From contig NZ_WBOF01000006.1 of NCBI RefSeq assembly GCF_009569385.1, positions 1 through 64,000 of the forward strand: DNA of 64,000 nucleotides, read 5' to 3'. The translations under genes and the position numbers were made by a program. The stretch is from Streptomyces kaniharaensis. GTDB lineage: Bacteria > Actinomycetota > Actinomycetes > Streptomycetales > Streptomycetaceae. The notes under the pieces were generated by a model. That model ran no database searches. It was not told the origin of the DNA and saw nothing but the letters and a program-made list of their open reading frames with translations. Positions 8,544 to 16,969 of this stretch are shown here, in pieces. Within the stretch, counting starts at the first letter, position 1, and each line of letters starts with the position of its first letter.

Positions 8544-11114
8544 ATGGCCCGCGACCTCACCCCCGGCACCGGCGTCCGCCGCGGCCGGCTGAGGGTGTAC
8601 CTCGGTTCCGCCCCCGGGGTCGGCAAGACCTACCGGATGCTCGACGAGGCGCGGCGCAGACAGGAGCGCGGGGCCGACGTCGTGGTCGGGTACATCGAGT
8701 GCCACGGCCGCCGCCACACCGAGGGCATGCTGACCGGCCTGGAGATCCTGCCGCGCATCCAACGCTCCTACCGGGACGCCGAGTTCGAGGAGATGGACCT
8801 CGACGCCGTGCTCACCCGCCGCCCCGGCGTCGTCCTGGTCGACGAGCTCGCCCACACCAACATCCCGGGCGGCCGCAACGCCAAGCGCTGGCAGGACGTC
8901 GAGGAACTCCTCGCCGTCGGCATCGACGTCATCAGCACCGTCAACGTCCAGCACCTGGAGTCGCTGAACGACGTCGTCCAGAAGATCACCGGCATCCCGC
9001 AGCGCGAGACCGTCCCGGACGAGGTGGTCCGCCGGGCCGACCAGATCGAACTCGTCGACATGGCCCCGCAGGCGCTGCGCCGCCGCATGGCCCACGGCAA
9101 CGTCTACAAGGCGGAGAAGGTGGACGCCGCGCTCTCCAACTACTTCCGGGTCGGCAACCTGACGGCCCTGCGCGAACTCGCCCTGCTCTGGGTCGCCGGG
9201 CGGGTCGACGAGGGCCTGCGCGACTACCGGGCGGCCCACAGCATCGACCGCGTCTGGGAGACCCGCGAACGCGTCGTGGTCGCCCTCACCGGCGGCCCGG
9301 AGGGCGAGACGCTGATCCGCCGCGCCGCCCGGATCGCCGACCGCACCGCCGGCGGCGAACTCCTCGCCGTTCACGTCTCCCGCAGCGACGGCCTGGCCGG
9401 CGCCTCCTCCGGCGCGCTCGCCCAGCAGCGCCAGCTGGTCGAGACCCTCGGCGGCAGCTACCACGTGGTCGTCGGCGACGACATCCCCACCGCCCTGCTG
9501 GCCTTCGCCCGCGCCCACGACGCCACCCAGCTCGTACTCGGCACGAGCCGCCGCGGCCGGATCAACCGCTTCCTCACCGGCCCCGGCAACGGGCAGACGA
9601 CCATCGACGCGTCCGAGGACATCGACGTCCACATGGTCACCCACGAGTTCACCGGACGCGGCCGGCTGCTGCCCAAGCTCGGGCGCCGACATTCCCGGCG
9701 CCGCACCATCGCCGGATTCGCCTCGGGCCTTCTCGTGCCCGCGCTGCTCACCGCCGTGCTCTCGCAATTCCACCACCAGCTGAACCTGACCACGGACGCG
9801 CTGATCTTCCAGCTCGGTGTGGTGGCGGTGGCGTTGCTCGGCGGCGCGGTGTCCGCCGTGGTGGCGGCCGTCATCGCCTCGGTGCTGCTGAACTACTTCT
9901 TCATCCCGCCCGTCCACACGCTGACCATCGGCGAGACCAACAACATGGTCGCCCTGCTGGTGTTCGCCGCCGTCGCACTGGCCGTCTCCACGGTGGTCGA
10001 CCACGCGGGCCGCCTCACCGCCCGGGCCGCCCGGGCCACCGCCGAGGCCGAGACGCTCTCCACCCTGGCCGGCAGCGTGCTGCGCGGCGCCGACGCGCTG
10101 CCCGCGCTGCTGGAGAAGTCCCGGACGGCCTTCGGCATGGACTCCGTCGCCCTGCTCGACAGCGTCACCGGGGAGACGATCGCCCGCAGGGACGGCGGTG
10201 GCGATGGCGTTGGGGGAGAGGTGACCGAAGTCGCGGTCGGCGAGCGGGCCGTGCTGGTGCTCACCGGCCGCCGGCTGCCCGCCGCCGACCAGCGCGTCCT
10301 CACCGCCTTCGCCGCCCACGTCGCCGCCGCACTCGAACGAGACCGGCTCGCCGTGGTCGCCGCCGAGATCGAGCCGATCAAGGCCGCCGACAGGATGCGC
10401 ACCGCCCTGCTCGCCGCCGTCAGCCACGACCTGCGCACCCCGCTCGCCGTCGCCCTCGCCTCGGTCGGCTCGCTGCGCAGCCCCGACGTCGAGTTCTCGC
10501 CCGAGGACCAGGCCGAACTCCTCGCCACGGCCGACGAGTCGCTGGTCAAGCTCACCCGCCTGGTCGACAACCTGCTCGACATGAGCCGCCTCCAGGCCGG
10601 CGCGCTCACCCTCCACGTGGCGCCCACGCCGCTGGAGGACGTCCTGTTGCGCGCCATGGACTCGCTGCCCGAGCCGTACGCGCCGATCCAGCCGCTGGAC
10701 CTCGACACCGCCCCGGCGGTGCTCGCCGACCCGCCGCTGCTGGAGCGCGTTCTCGCCAACGTGATCACCAACGCGCTGCGTTACAACGCGCCCGGCGCGC
10801 CCGTCCTGGTCACCGCCAGCCACCACGCCGACCAGGTCGAGATCCGGGTGATCGACCGCGGCCCCGGCATCGCCCCCGAGGACCGCGACCGGGTCTTCCT
10901 GCCCTTCCAGCGCCTCGGCGACACCGACAACACCACCGGCGTCGGCCTCGGTCTCGCCCTCTCCCGCGGCCTCGCCGAGGCCATGGGCGGCAGCCTGGAG
11001 GTCGAGGACACCCCTGGCGGCGGCACCACCATGCTGCTCACCCTGCCGGCGGCGCCGGAGGAGCAGAGCGGGGAGCCCGGCAGCGCTCAGCTGGAGAGGA
11101 GTGCGGACCGGTGA
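8544..11114 (+). CDS. kdpD: K+-sensing histidine kinase KdpD
   Basis: 856 residues. The N-terminal KdpD domain carries a Walker A motif GSAPGVGKT (residues 21-29) and a VDELAHTN segment. A universal-stress-like domain follows (about 245-370), then four transmembrane helices (about 390-500), a GAF-like linker, a HisKA domain with the phospho-acceptor in SHDLRTPL (His628), and an ATPase domain with N, G1 and G2 boxes (NVITNALRYN, DRGPGIAPED, GVGLGLALS). KdpD senses K+ limitation or ionic stress and phosphorylates KdpE. Its stop overlaps the kdpE GTG start (GTGA). All catalytic boxes look intact. Confidence 0.97.
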   Translation: MARDLTPGTGVRRGRLRVYLGSAPGVGKTYRMLDEARRRQERGADVVVGYIECHGRRHTEGMLTGLEILPRIQRSYRDAEFEEMDLDAVLTRRPGVVLVDELAHTNIPGGRNAKRWQDVEELLAVGIDVISTVNVQHLESLNDVVQKITGIPQRETVPDEVVRRADQIELVDMAPQALRRRMAHGNVYKAEKVDAALSNYFRVGNLTALRELALLWVAGRVDEGLRDYRAAHSIDRVWETRERVVVALTGGPEGETLIRRAARIADRTAGGELLAVHVSRSDGLAGASSGALAQQRQLVETLGGSYHVVVGDDIPTALLAFARAHDATQLVLGTSRRGRINRFLTGPGNGQTTIDASEDIDVHMVTHEFTGRGRLLPKLGRRHSRRRTIAGFASGLLVPALLTAVLSQFHHQLNLTTDALIFQLGVVAVALLGGAVSAVVAAVIASVLLNYFFIPPVHTLTIGETNNMVALLVFAAVALAVSTVVDHAGRLTARAARATAEAETLSTLAGSVLRGADALPALLEKSRTAFGMDSVALLDSVTGETIARRDGGGDGVGGEVTEVAVGERAVLVLTGRRLPAADQRVLTAFAAHVAAALERDRLAVVAAEIEPIKAADRMRTALLAAVSHDLRTPLAVALASVGSLRSPDVEFSPEDQAELLATADESLVKLTRLVDNLLDMSRLQAGALTLHVAPTPLEDVLLRAMDSLPEPYAPIQPLDLDTAPAVLADPPLLERVLANVITNALRYNAPGAPVLVTASHHADQVEIRVIDRGPGIAPEDRDRVFLPFQRLGDTDNTTGVGLGLALSRGLAEAMGGSLEVEDTPGGGTTMLLTLPAAPEEQSGEPGSAQLERSADR

Positions 11115-11785
11115 GCCACATCCTCGTGGTCGACGACGAGCCGGCGTTGCTGCGCACCCTGCGGATCAGTCTCCAGGCCCGGCGCTACTCGGTGCTCACC
11201 GCGGCCACCGGCCAGGAGGCACTGGACTCGGTGGGTCAGGAGCCACCCGATGCCGTCCTGTTGGACCTCGGCCTGCCGGACTTCGACGGGGTGGACGTGA
11301 TCGAGGGCATCCGCTCCACACTGAGTGTGCCGATCATCGTGCTGACCGGGCGGGCCGACATCGAGGAGAAGCTCCGGGCGTTCGACGCGGGGGCGGACGA
11401 CTACGTGACCAAGCCGTTCCTGATGGACGAGCTGCTGGCCCGGCTCCGGGCCGTCCTGCGCCGGCCCGCCCCATTCGCGCCCTCACCGTCGGCGCGGATC
11501 GGGCCGCACGCCATCGACCTGGACGCGGGGACGATCACCGGTCCGAACGGCCCGGTCCGGCTGACCCCGACCGAGTGGCGCATCCTGGCCCTGCTGCTGG
11601 CGAACCCCGGCCGGCTGGTGCCCGGACGGCGGATCCTGGCCGAGGTCTGGGGCCCGGAGGCGGAGAGCCGCGGCAACTACCTGAGGGTCTACTTCTCCAG
11701 CATGCGGCGCAAGCTCGAACCCGACCCCGCCCGGCCGCGGCACCTGATCACGGAGCCGGGGATCGGCTATCGGTTCGAGCCCTGA
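11111..11785 (+). CDS. kdpE: OmpR-family response regulator KdpE
   Basis: 224 residues: a receiver domain with VVDDE, phospho-acceptor Asp52 in LLDLGLPDFDG and a conserved Lys in VTKPF, then a winged-helix output domain (about 130-224) ending with GIGYRFEP. It activates kdp transcription on phosphorylation by KdpD. The GTG at 11111 overlaps the kdpD stop by 4 bp. Candidate binding repeats lie before the KimA-like gene, before kdp and just after kdpE. Confidence 0.97.
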   Translation: MSHILVVDDEPALLRTLRISLQARRYSVLTAATGQEALDSVGQEPPDAVLLDLGLPDFDGVDVIEGIRSTLSVPIIVLTGRADIEEKLRAFDAGADDYVTKPFLMDELLARLRAVLRRPAPFAPSPSARIGPHAIDLDAGTITGPNGPVRLTPTEWRILALLLANPGRLVPGRRILAEVWGPEAESRGNYLRVYFSSMRRKLEPDPARPRHLITEPGIGYRFEP

Positions 11786-11793
11786 CCTGCGAC

Positions 11794-11842
11794 GCCAATG
11801 CTTCGTCAAGATGGCCGTCGGGCGCGTCAAGGACGCGTCAGG
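11794..11842 (+). promoter_or_regulatory. Direct-repeat array downstream of kdpE, upstream of the sensor-like gene
   Basis: GCCAAT (11794), GTCAAG (11805), GTCGGG (11817), GTCAAG (11826) and GTCAGG (11837) follow a roughly 11-bp period. The hexamer and phasing equal those at 1553-1590. It lies about 170 bp before the next start codon, suggesting that gene is also a KdpE target. Confidence 0.5.
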
Positions 11843-12008
11843 GCGGGCGGACGAACGTTCGACGGCACGTACGTTGATCTGCGAGGAAACGGTTCGCCAC
11901 CCGGGCGTGGGGCCTGGCGGCGGACCGTTTGCCGAACCCCGGCCCCGGCGGGTTCCTCCGGGGATGGTTCGGCGGCCAGTGAAAAACAGGGGGAGGGGGC
12001 GCGCGGCG

Positions 12009-13538
12009 ATGCCAACGGGTCTGTCGGGCAGTACGGCTGTCATGGGGAACGCGGTCGCGTCGGACACGGCGCGACAGGAGACAGCCGTGCCACTCCTCGC
12101 GCCGCGCGCCCCCCGTCACTGGCTCGGCCGCTCCTGGTACAGCCGGGCGTGGTGGACCACCCCGCGCCTGGTGCGCGGGCTCACCGGCCTGTGCCTGGTG
12201 GCCCTGATCGCCGCCGGCACCGCGACCGCCACCGTCCTGGGCGGCGCCCGGGACGGCACGGACGTGATCGGCCACCAGGCCGCCCCGCAGGTGGTGCGCT
12301 CGGCCGACCTCTACTTCGCGCTCAACGACATGGACGCCCAGGCCGCCAACCTGCTGCTGTTCGGCGCCGACCCGGACTACACGGCACTGCGCAAGGAAAC
12401 CCTGGACACCTACGAACAGCGGCGCGCCCAGGCCGACAACGACCTGCAGCGCGTCGCGGAGGCAGTGGCCGGTGACGCGGCCGGGCAGCGGGCCGTGCAG
12501 ACCGTCATCGGTGAACTCGGCCGCTACGAGGCCCTGGTGGCCCGCACCCAGCTGCTGGAGGACCAGGCGCACGCCTCGGCCGGCCGGCCGTCGGCGGACG
12601 CCCTCGGGGCCTATCAGCAGGCCACCGACCTGCTGCGCCAGCGCCTGCTGCCGGCCGTCGACGAGGTGACCAAGGCCAACGCGGCCGTCGTGGAGCGCAA
12701 CTACGCCGACCAGCGCGACGCCCTGGCCGGGGGCTGGTGGGAAATCCTGGTCGCCGGCCTGCTCGCCCTGGCCGCCCTCGGGCTGCTCCAGCGGCTGCTC
12801 GCGGTGCGCTTCCGGCGGCTGGTGAACGTGCCGCTGGCCGTCACCACGCTGCTCGCCCTCGCCGGGCTGGTCACCGCGCTGACGCTGACCTCCCGGGCGG
12901 ACCACCAGCTGGTGGTCGCCAAGAGCAACTCCTTCGACTCGGTGATCGCCCTCAGCCGGGCGCGCGCGGTGGCCTACGACCTCAACGCGGACGAGAGCCG
13001 CTACCTGACCGACCCCGCCCGGGCGGCCGCGTATGAGCAGAGCTTCCTCGACAAGACCCAGTCCTTCACGCGGGTCGACGGCGCGACCCTCGCCACGTAC
13101 AACGACAAGCTGGCCGCGCTGGCCGACCGGCACCGGGCCGACCACCGCCAGGTGGGCTTCGGCGGTTACCTGGGCGACGAGCTGCGCAACATCACCTTCG
13201 CCGGTGAGCAGGACGCGGCGGAGCGGGTGCTCACCGCCTTCCAGCAGTACCAGCGGGACGACCGGAAGATCCGCGAGCTGAACGCCCAGGGCCGGCTCAA
13301 GGAGGCCGTCACCTTCAACACCGGCCTCACCCCGGGCCAGTCCAACGCCGACTTCGGCGCGCTCAGCGCCGCCCTCGACGACACCCAGGCGATCAACCGG
13401 CGAGCCTTCGAGGACGCGGTCGCCATCACGGACGACGACCTCGACACCACCACCGTCGGCCTCGGCGCGGCAGGCCTGGCCGCAGCCCTCGCCCTGACCG
13501 GACTGGGCGTACGGCCCCGCCTGCGCGACTTCGCCTGA
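12009..13538 (+). CDS. Membrane protein with two extracellular four-helix-bundle sensor-like domains
   Basis: 509 residues. One transmembrane helix lies near residues 55-78, then a helical extracellular region (about 85-230), a second transmembrane pair around 240-300, another helical extracellular region with SRAR and DESRYLTDP segments (about 305-475), and a last hydrophobic segment near the C-terminus. The helical domains resemble the ligand-binding bundles of chemoreceptors and histidine kinases, but no kinase, HAMP or GGDEF output domain follows. Start: the ATG at 12009 has GGAGGG about 10 nt upstream; the frame is open further upstream but overlaps the repeats. Proteins like this are usually annotated 'secreted protein' in streptomycetes. 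Position after kdpE suggests a role in ion or osmotic stress (inference). Confidence 0.7.
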   Translation: MPTGLSGSTAVMGNAVASDTARQETAVPLLAPRAPRHWLGRSWYSRAWWTTPRLVRGLTGLCLVALIAAGTATATVLGGARDGTDVIGHQAAPQVVRSADLYFALNDMDAQAANLLLFGADPDYTALRKETLDTYEQRRAQADNDLQRVAEAVAGDAAGQRAVQTVIGELGRYEALVARTQLLEDQAHASAGRPSADALGAYQQATDLLRQRLLPAVDEVTKANAAVVERNYADQRDALAGGWWEILVAGLLALAALGLLQRLLAVRFRRLVNVPLAVTTLLALAGLVTALTLTSRADHQLVVAKSNSFDSVIALSRARAVAYDLNADESRYLTDPARAAAYEQSFLDKTQSFTRVDGATLATYNDKLAALADRHRADHRQVGFGGYLGDELRNITFAGEQDAAERVLTAFQQYQRDDRKIRELNAQGRLKEAVTFNTGLTPGQSNADFGALSAALDDTQAINRRAFEDAVAITDDDLDTTTVGLGAAGLAAALALTGLGVRPRLRDFA

Positions 13539-13915
13539 CCGGCGAGGCGGCAAGCTGCGGCCCGGGCCTCAGGTCCCGTCCGGCAGTGGCAGCGAGAACT
13601 CGTAGCCGTGTTCCGACGGCCCCTGGAGGAAGACCAGTCGCACGGTGAGTCGGCCGGCTTCCGCGGCGATCGCGGGCTGTCCGGAGATGGAGCCCCCCGT
13701 CCGTAGGCCGTCGGTGCTCAGCCCGTGGGCGCCGCCGTAGTCGGTGTACTTGCGGGAAGCCTTCGAATTCCCTTCTGTGCAACGGTGGTTGCTCGAACTC
13801 CTCCACCCTGACCGCTGGGTTTCCGGCGCGCGCAAGGCACGCGGCATCAGGGAGCCGTATGGAAGCTCCAGGCCCGGCTCCGGATCGATCCAGGAGCCCG
13901 GAGGCCCGTAGGGCT
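13539..13915. other. Gap between two genes, with a possible gene remnant
   Basis: Apart from the weak remnant at 13569-13770, nothing recognisable is present: no hairpin strong enough to call and no RNA gene. Confidence 0.4.
13569..13770 (-). pseudogene. Possible C-terminal remnant of an unknown protein
   Basis: On the minus strand the frame ending at 13569 has protein-like composition over its last 60 codons (YTDYGGAHGLSTDG, then RLTVRLVFLQG and YEFSLPLPDGT) but loses plausibility upstream and has no start with a ribosome binding site. It may be the 3' end of a decayed gene. The family was not recognised. Confidence 0.25.
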
Positions 13916-15463
13916 TCACGCCTTGCCGAGGCCGGCTTCCTCCAGGTCGAGGTCGCGCTGGAGGAGGCGCAGGGTGGTGTCGCTGATGCGGTGTTCCTCG
14001 TAGAGGCGGCGCAGTTCGGTGTTCTGTACGGCGATGACCTCGCGCCGCAGCTGGCGGTGGGCGGCGTCGGCGGTGGTGCCGTCGGGGGTTTCGGGGGTGC
14101 GGTCGAGGCGGGCGGTGAGGCTGCGCCGGACCCGGTCGATGGCGGTCTCGGGCATGACTTCCAGGTTGGCGAGGTGTTCGACGTGATCGAGGGCCGCGTG
14201 GTTGAGGGCGTCGCGGGCCTCGTCCTCCTCGCGGGCGGTGTGCTCGGGTTCGAGGGCGAGTCCGGACCGGTTGACCACGGCGGCGAGGGTCAGGCCCTGG
14301 ACGACCAGGGTGAACACGACGACCGATGTGGTGAGTACCAGGACGAGCGGGCGGGCGGTGAGCGGGGTGCGGTCGTCGGCGAGCAGCGGGATGGACAGGG
14401 CGGCGGCCAGCGGCATGACGCCCCGGGTGCCTGCCCAGGTGACCACCCCGGCGACCCGCCAGGAGAGCCGGCCGCGAGTGGGCTTGACCGCGCGGGTCAG
14501 TGGCAGGGTCCAGAGCACCCGGACGGCGATCAGCAGGGCCGCGAGTGCGAGCGCCTGAAGCGGCCACCAGCCGGTGCCGGCCGGCAGCTCCCGGACCAGG
14601 GTGGGCAGTTCGAGGCCGACGATGCTGAAGACGACGCTCTCCAGCAGGAACACGACCACGGCGTACACGGCGTGCAGTTGGAGGCGGATGTGGGCGTCGG
14701 TGAGGCGGTGGCCGGAGCGGCCGAGCAGGACGCCCGCGACGACGACGGAGGTGACGCCGGAGGTGTGGGCGGACTCCGCCAGCACGTAGGCCGCGTACGG
14801 GGTGACCAGCGCGATCACGGTCTCAAGGACCGGGTCGGTGGTGCGGCGGCGGATCAGCCAGACCAGCCCGGCGACGGCTGCGCCGATCACGCTGCCGCCG
14901 CCGCCGAGCAGCAGGAGTTCGCCGCCGGCGGCGGGCAGGTCGACGGTGCCGCCCACCGCGACCGCTATGCCGATGGCGACCTTGAAGAGGACGAGCGAGG
15001 TGGCGTCGTTGAAGAGGCTCTCGGCCTGGACGAGGACCTGGACCCGGCTCGGAAGCGCCAGGCGACGGCCGAGCGCGGTGACGGCCACCGGGTCGGTGCT
15101 GGACAGGACGGCGCCCAGGACGAAGGCCATCGCGGGCGGCAGGCCGGCGACGGCGACGGCCGCGAAGCCCACGGCGGCGGCGGAGGCGAAGACCAGCCCG
15201 AAGGAGAGGATCGTCACCGGGCGCCACACTGCGCGCAGGTCGCGCAGGGACAGTTCCTCGGCGGAGGAGTAGAGCAGGGGCGGCAGGACCACCAGGGCGA
15301 TGGCCTGCGGCGGGACGTGCAGCGCGGGTACCCCGGGTATCAGCGCGGCCCCGATGCCGGCCAGCACCAGCAGCGAGGGAGCGGGTATCCGCCATCGCCG
15401 GGCGAAGGTGGCCACACTCGTGGCCAGAACCACCAGAACGAGAACGATCCCCACGGCGTGCAT
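13916..15463 (-). CDS. CPA1-family Na+/H+ antiporter
   Basis: 515 residues with about 12 transmembrane helices and a 115-residue charged C-terminal tail. Family hallmarks are SSTDPVAVTALGRRL and ESLFNDATSLVLFK, with the ion-binding Asp in FND, and TWAGTRGVMPLA late in the membrane domain. Exports Na+ (or K+) in exchange for H+ for pH and salt homeostasis. It sits next to the potassium block but is transcribed in the opposite direction. Ion preference cannot be read from sequence. Confidence 0.93.
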   Translation of the reverse strand: MHAVGIVLVLVVLATSVATFARRWRIPAPSLLVLAGIGAALIPGVPALHVPPQAIALVVLPPLLYSSAEELSLRDLRAVWRPVTILSFGLVFASAAAVGFAAVAVAGLPPAMAFVLGAVLSSTDPVAVTALGRRLALPSRVQVLVQAESLFNDATSLVLFKVAIGIAVAVGGTVDLPAAGGELLLLGGGGSVIGAAVAGLVWLIRRRTTDPVLETVIALVTPYAAYVLAESAHTSGVTSVVVAGVLLGRSGHRLTDAHIRLQLHAVYAVVVFLLESVVFSIVGLELPTLVRELPAGTGWWPLQALALAALLIAVRVLWTLPLTRAVKPTRGRLSWRVAGVVTWAGTRGVMPLAAALSIPLLADDRTPLTARPLVLVLTTSVVVFTLVVQGLTLAAVVNRSGLALEPEHTAREEDEARDALNHAALDHVEHLANLEVMPETAIDRVRRSLTARLDRTPETPDGTTADAAHRQLRREVIAVQNTELRRLYEEHRISDTTLRLLQRDLDLEEAGLGKA

Positions 15464-15639
15464 CTGCAGAAACGACCCATCGCAACCATCGGGGTCGCCG
15501 CCGCCCGATCGCTGCAGTCGTCCCCCGAGCCGACCAGACTTCCCGGCACACCAGTAGTCATTTTATCGGGTCTTTTGTGGGGCGGGTACGGGCGCGGCCG
15601 GGGTGGGCGGTGTCGGCAATCTGAGCGAATCACCACGGT

Positions 15640-15885
15640 GGAGGAGACCGGGCGCCTGCCCCACCTGCCCAGTGGCCGCAACCCGGGCGGCCACCGAAGC
15701 TGCCGTGGCCGACCGGGCAGTCCGTTCGGATGGTCGTGCCCGCCGTCGTGGCCCGGCTCGGCCTGGGCCGCCGCCGGTCCCACACCGACCAGCACCGGCG
15801 CCACCGCGGCGGCGGTCAGCAGCCGGCGCCGCGAGGGGCTCGCTGCCGCATCCGCTGTCCGAATCCGCCTCGAGCTCAGGACATC
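15640..15885 (-). pseudogene. Start of a decayed Tat-exported protein
   Basis: The minus strand reads SRRRLLTAAAVAPVLVG followed by GPAAAQA and a His/Gly-rich stretch (GHDGGHDHPNG): a textbook twin-arginine signal peptide and cleavage site. The frame upstream reaches a stop with no ATG/GTG/TTG, and downstream it turns into unlikely sequence, so only the first 45-50 codons survive. The mature protein cannot be identified. Confidence 0.5.
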
Positions 15886-15981
15886 AGATCCTTAGTCAGG
15901 AAATCGGGCAGAGCCATGCAGCCACGGTTGCGCCGGATGCACGACCAGCGCCACCGCACCGACCCCGACGGCTCGGCGTCA

Positions 15982-16002
15982 CGCCAAGGTCCTGACTTGG
16001 CG
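15982..16002. promoter_or_regulatory. Inverted repeat upstream of the Mo-hydroxylase operon
   Basis: CGCCAAG (15982-15988) and CTTGGCG (15996-16002) form a perfect 7-7-7 palindrome about 140 bp before the first gene. It has operator-like dimensions. No matching regulator gene is adjacent. Confidence 0.4.
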
Positions 16003-16141
16003 GGCCTGGCTCGTCCGGCTATACGCTTGAGATGAATCCCAGCGCCCGCCAAGGCTCCTCCAGGGCAGTTCGACCGCAGTGGCCCACACGGTGATTCGGG
16101 GGGCGGTCCGTCGCGCGGTGGTCGTCATGAGGGAGATTCCC

Positions 16142-16969
16142 ATGGACCTCAACACCATCACGGAAGTCGTCCGGCGCCCGCCCGATCGGCCCGGGCTGGA
16201 TTGGCGTGAAGGCGATGCCTGGCTGGCGGGCGGCACGTTCCTGTTCTCCGCCGAACAGCCGAGCCTGCGCCGCCTGATCGACCTGACGTCCTTGGGCTGG
16301 GATCCGCTCGTTCCGAGCGACACCGGCCTGGAGATCGGTGCGACCTGCACCATCCGCGACCTGTACGCCTTCGAGCCGCCGCGTGACTGGACCGCGGGCC
16401 CCCTCTTCGCCACGGGCTGCGAGGCGTTCCTGTCCTCGTTCAAGGTATGGAACTCGGCGACCGTGGGCGGCAACATCTGCCTGTCGTTGCCCGCCGGCCC
16501 GATGATCACGCTGACGGTCGCCCTCCAGGCCGGGTACGAGCTGTGGGCTCCCGACGGGTCGATCCGCGTTGTCGACGCCCTCGACTTCGTGACCGGCAAC
16601 AACCGGAACATCCTCGCACCCGGCGAACTCCTGCGCCGCATCAGGATTCCGGCGAGCGCGCTGCGGAAACGCACCGTGCACCGCCGTTTCGCGCTGACCC
16701 ACCTCGGCCGTTCGACGGTGTTCCTCATCGGCACCCAGACGCCCGGGACGAACGACCTGCTGCTCACCGTCACCGCCGGTACCACGCGGCCGGTACGGAT
16801 CGCCTTCGACAGCATTCCCGACGCACGGACCCTTCAGCACAGCATCGATGTCATCCCCGCCGACCACTGGTTCGCCGACCCGAACGGGACCCCCGATCAC
16901 CGGCGCCACCTGACCAAGCACTTCACCGAAGAAATTCGTCACGAACTCATGGCTGGGGGTCCGGCATGA
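16142..16969 (+). CDS. FAD-binding subunit of a molybdenum hydroxylase (xanthine/CO dehydrogenase family)
   Basis: 275 residues, the usual size of the medium (FAD) subunit, which passes electrons from the Mo/Fe-S subunit to the acceptor. FAD-binding signatures are AGGTFL near residue 25 and ATVGGNICLSLPAGPM near residue 110. The ATG at 16142 has AGGGAGA about 8 nt upstream; an in-frame start at 16079 would add an arginine-rich stretch not seen in the family. Its stop overlaps the next start (ATGA), so the operon is coupled. Substrate unknown. Confidence 0.93.
   Translation: MDLNTITEVVRRPPDRPGLDWREGDAWLAGGTFLFSAEQPSLRRLIDLTSLGWDPLVPSDTGLEIGATCTIRDLYAFEPPRDWTAGPLFATGCEAFLSSFKVWNSATVGGNICLSLPAGPMITLTVALQAGYELWAPDGSIRVVDALDFVTGNNRNILAPGELLRRIRIPASALRKRTVHRRFALTHLGRSTVFLIGTQTPGTNDLLLTVTAGTTRPVRIAFDSIPDARTLQHSIDVIPADHWFADPNGTPDHRRHLTKHFTEEIRHELMAGGPA

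Larger units (their letters stand above)
15464..16141. other. Intergenic region with a decayed gene and a palindrome
   Basis: About 680 bp between the divergent antiporter and Mo-hydroxylase operon. It holds a TTTTATC-containing AT patch near 15560 (possible antiporter promoter), the signal-peptide relic at 15640-15885 and the inverted repeat at 15982-16002. Confidence 0.5.

Noticed and set aside
8418..10826. Long open frame on the minus strand opposite kdpD
   Set aside because: It is the antisense of kdpD; Gly/Val/Arg-rich composition and no domain, as expected for the shadow of a high-GC gene.
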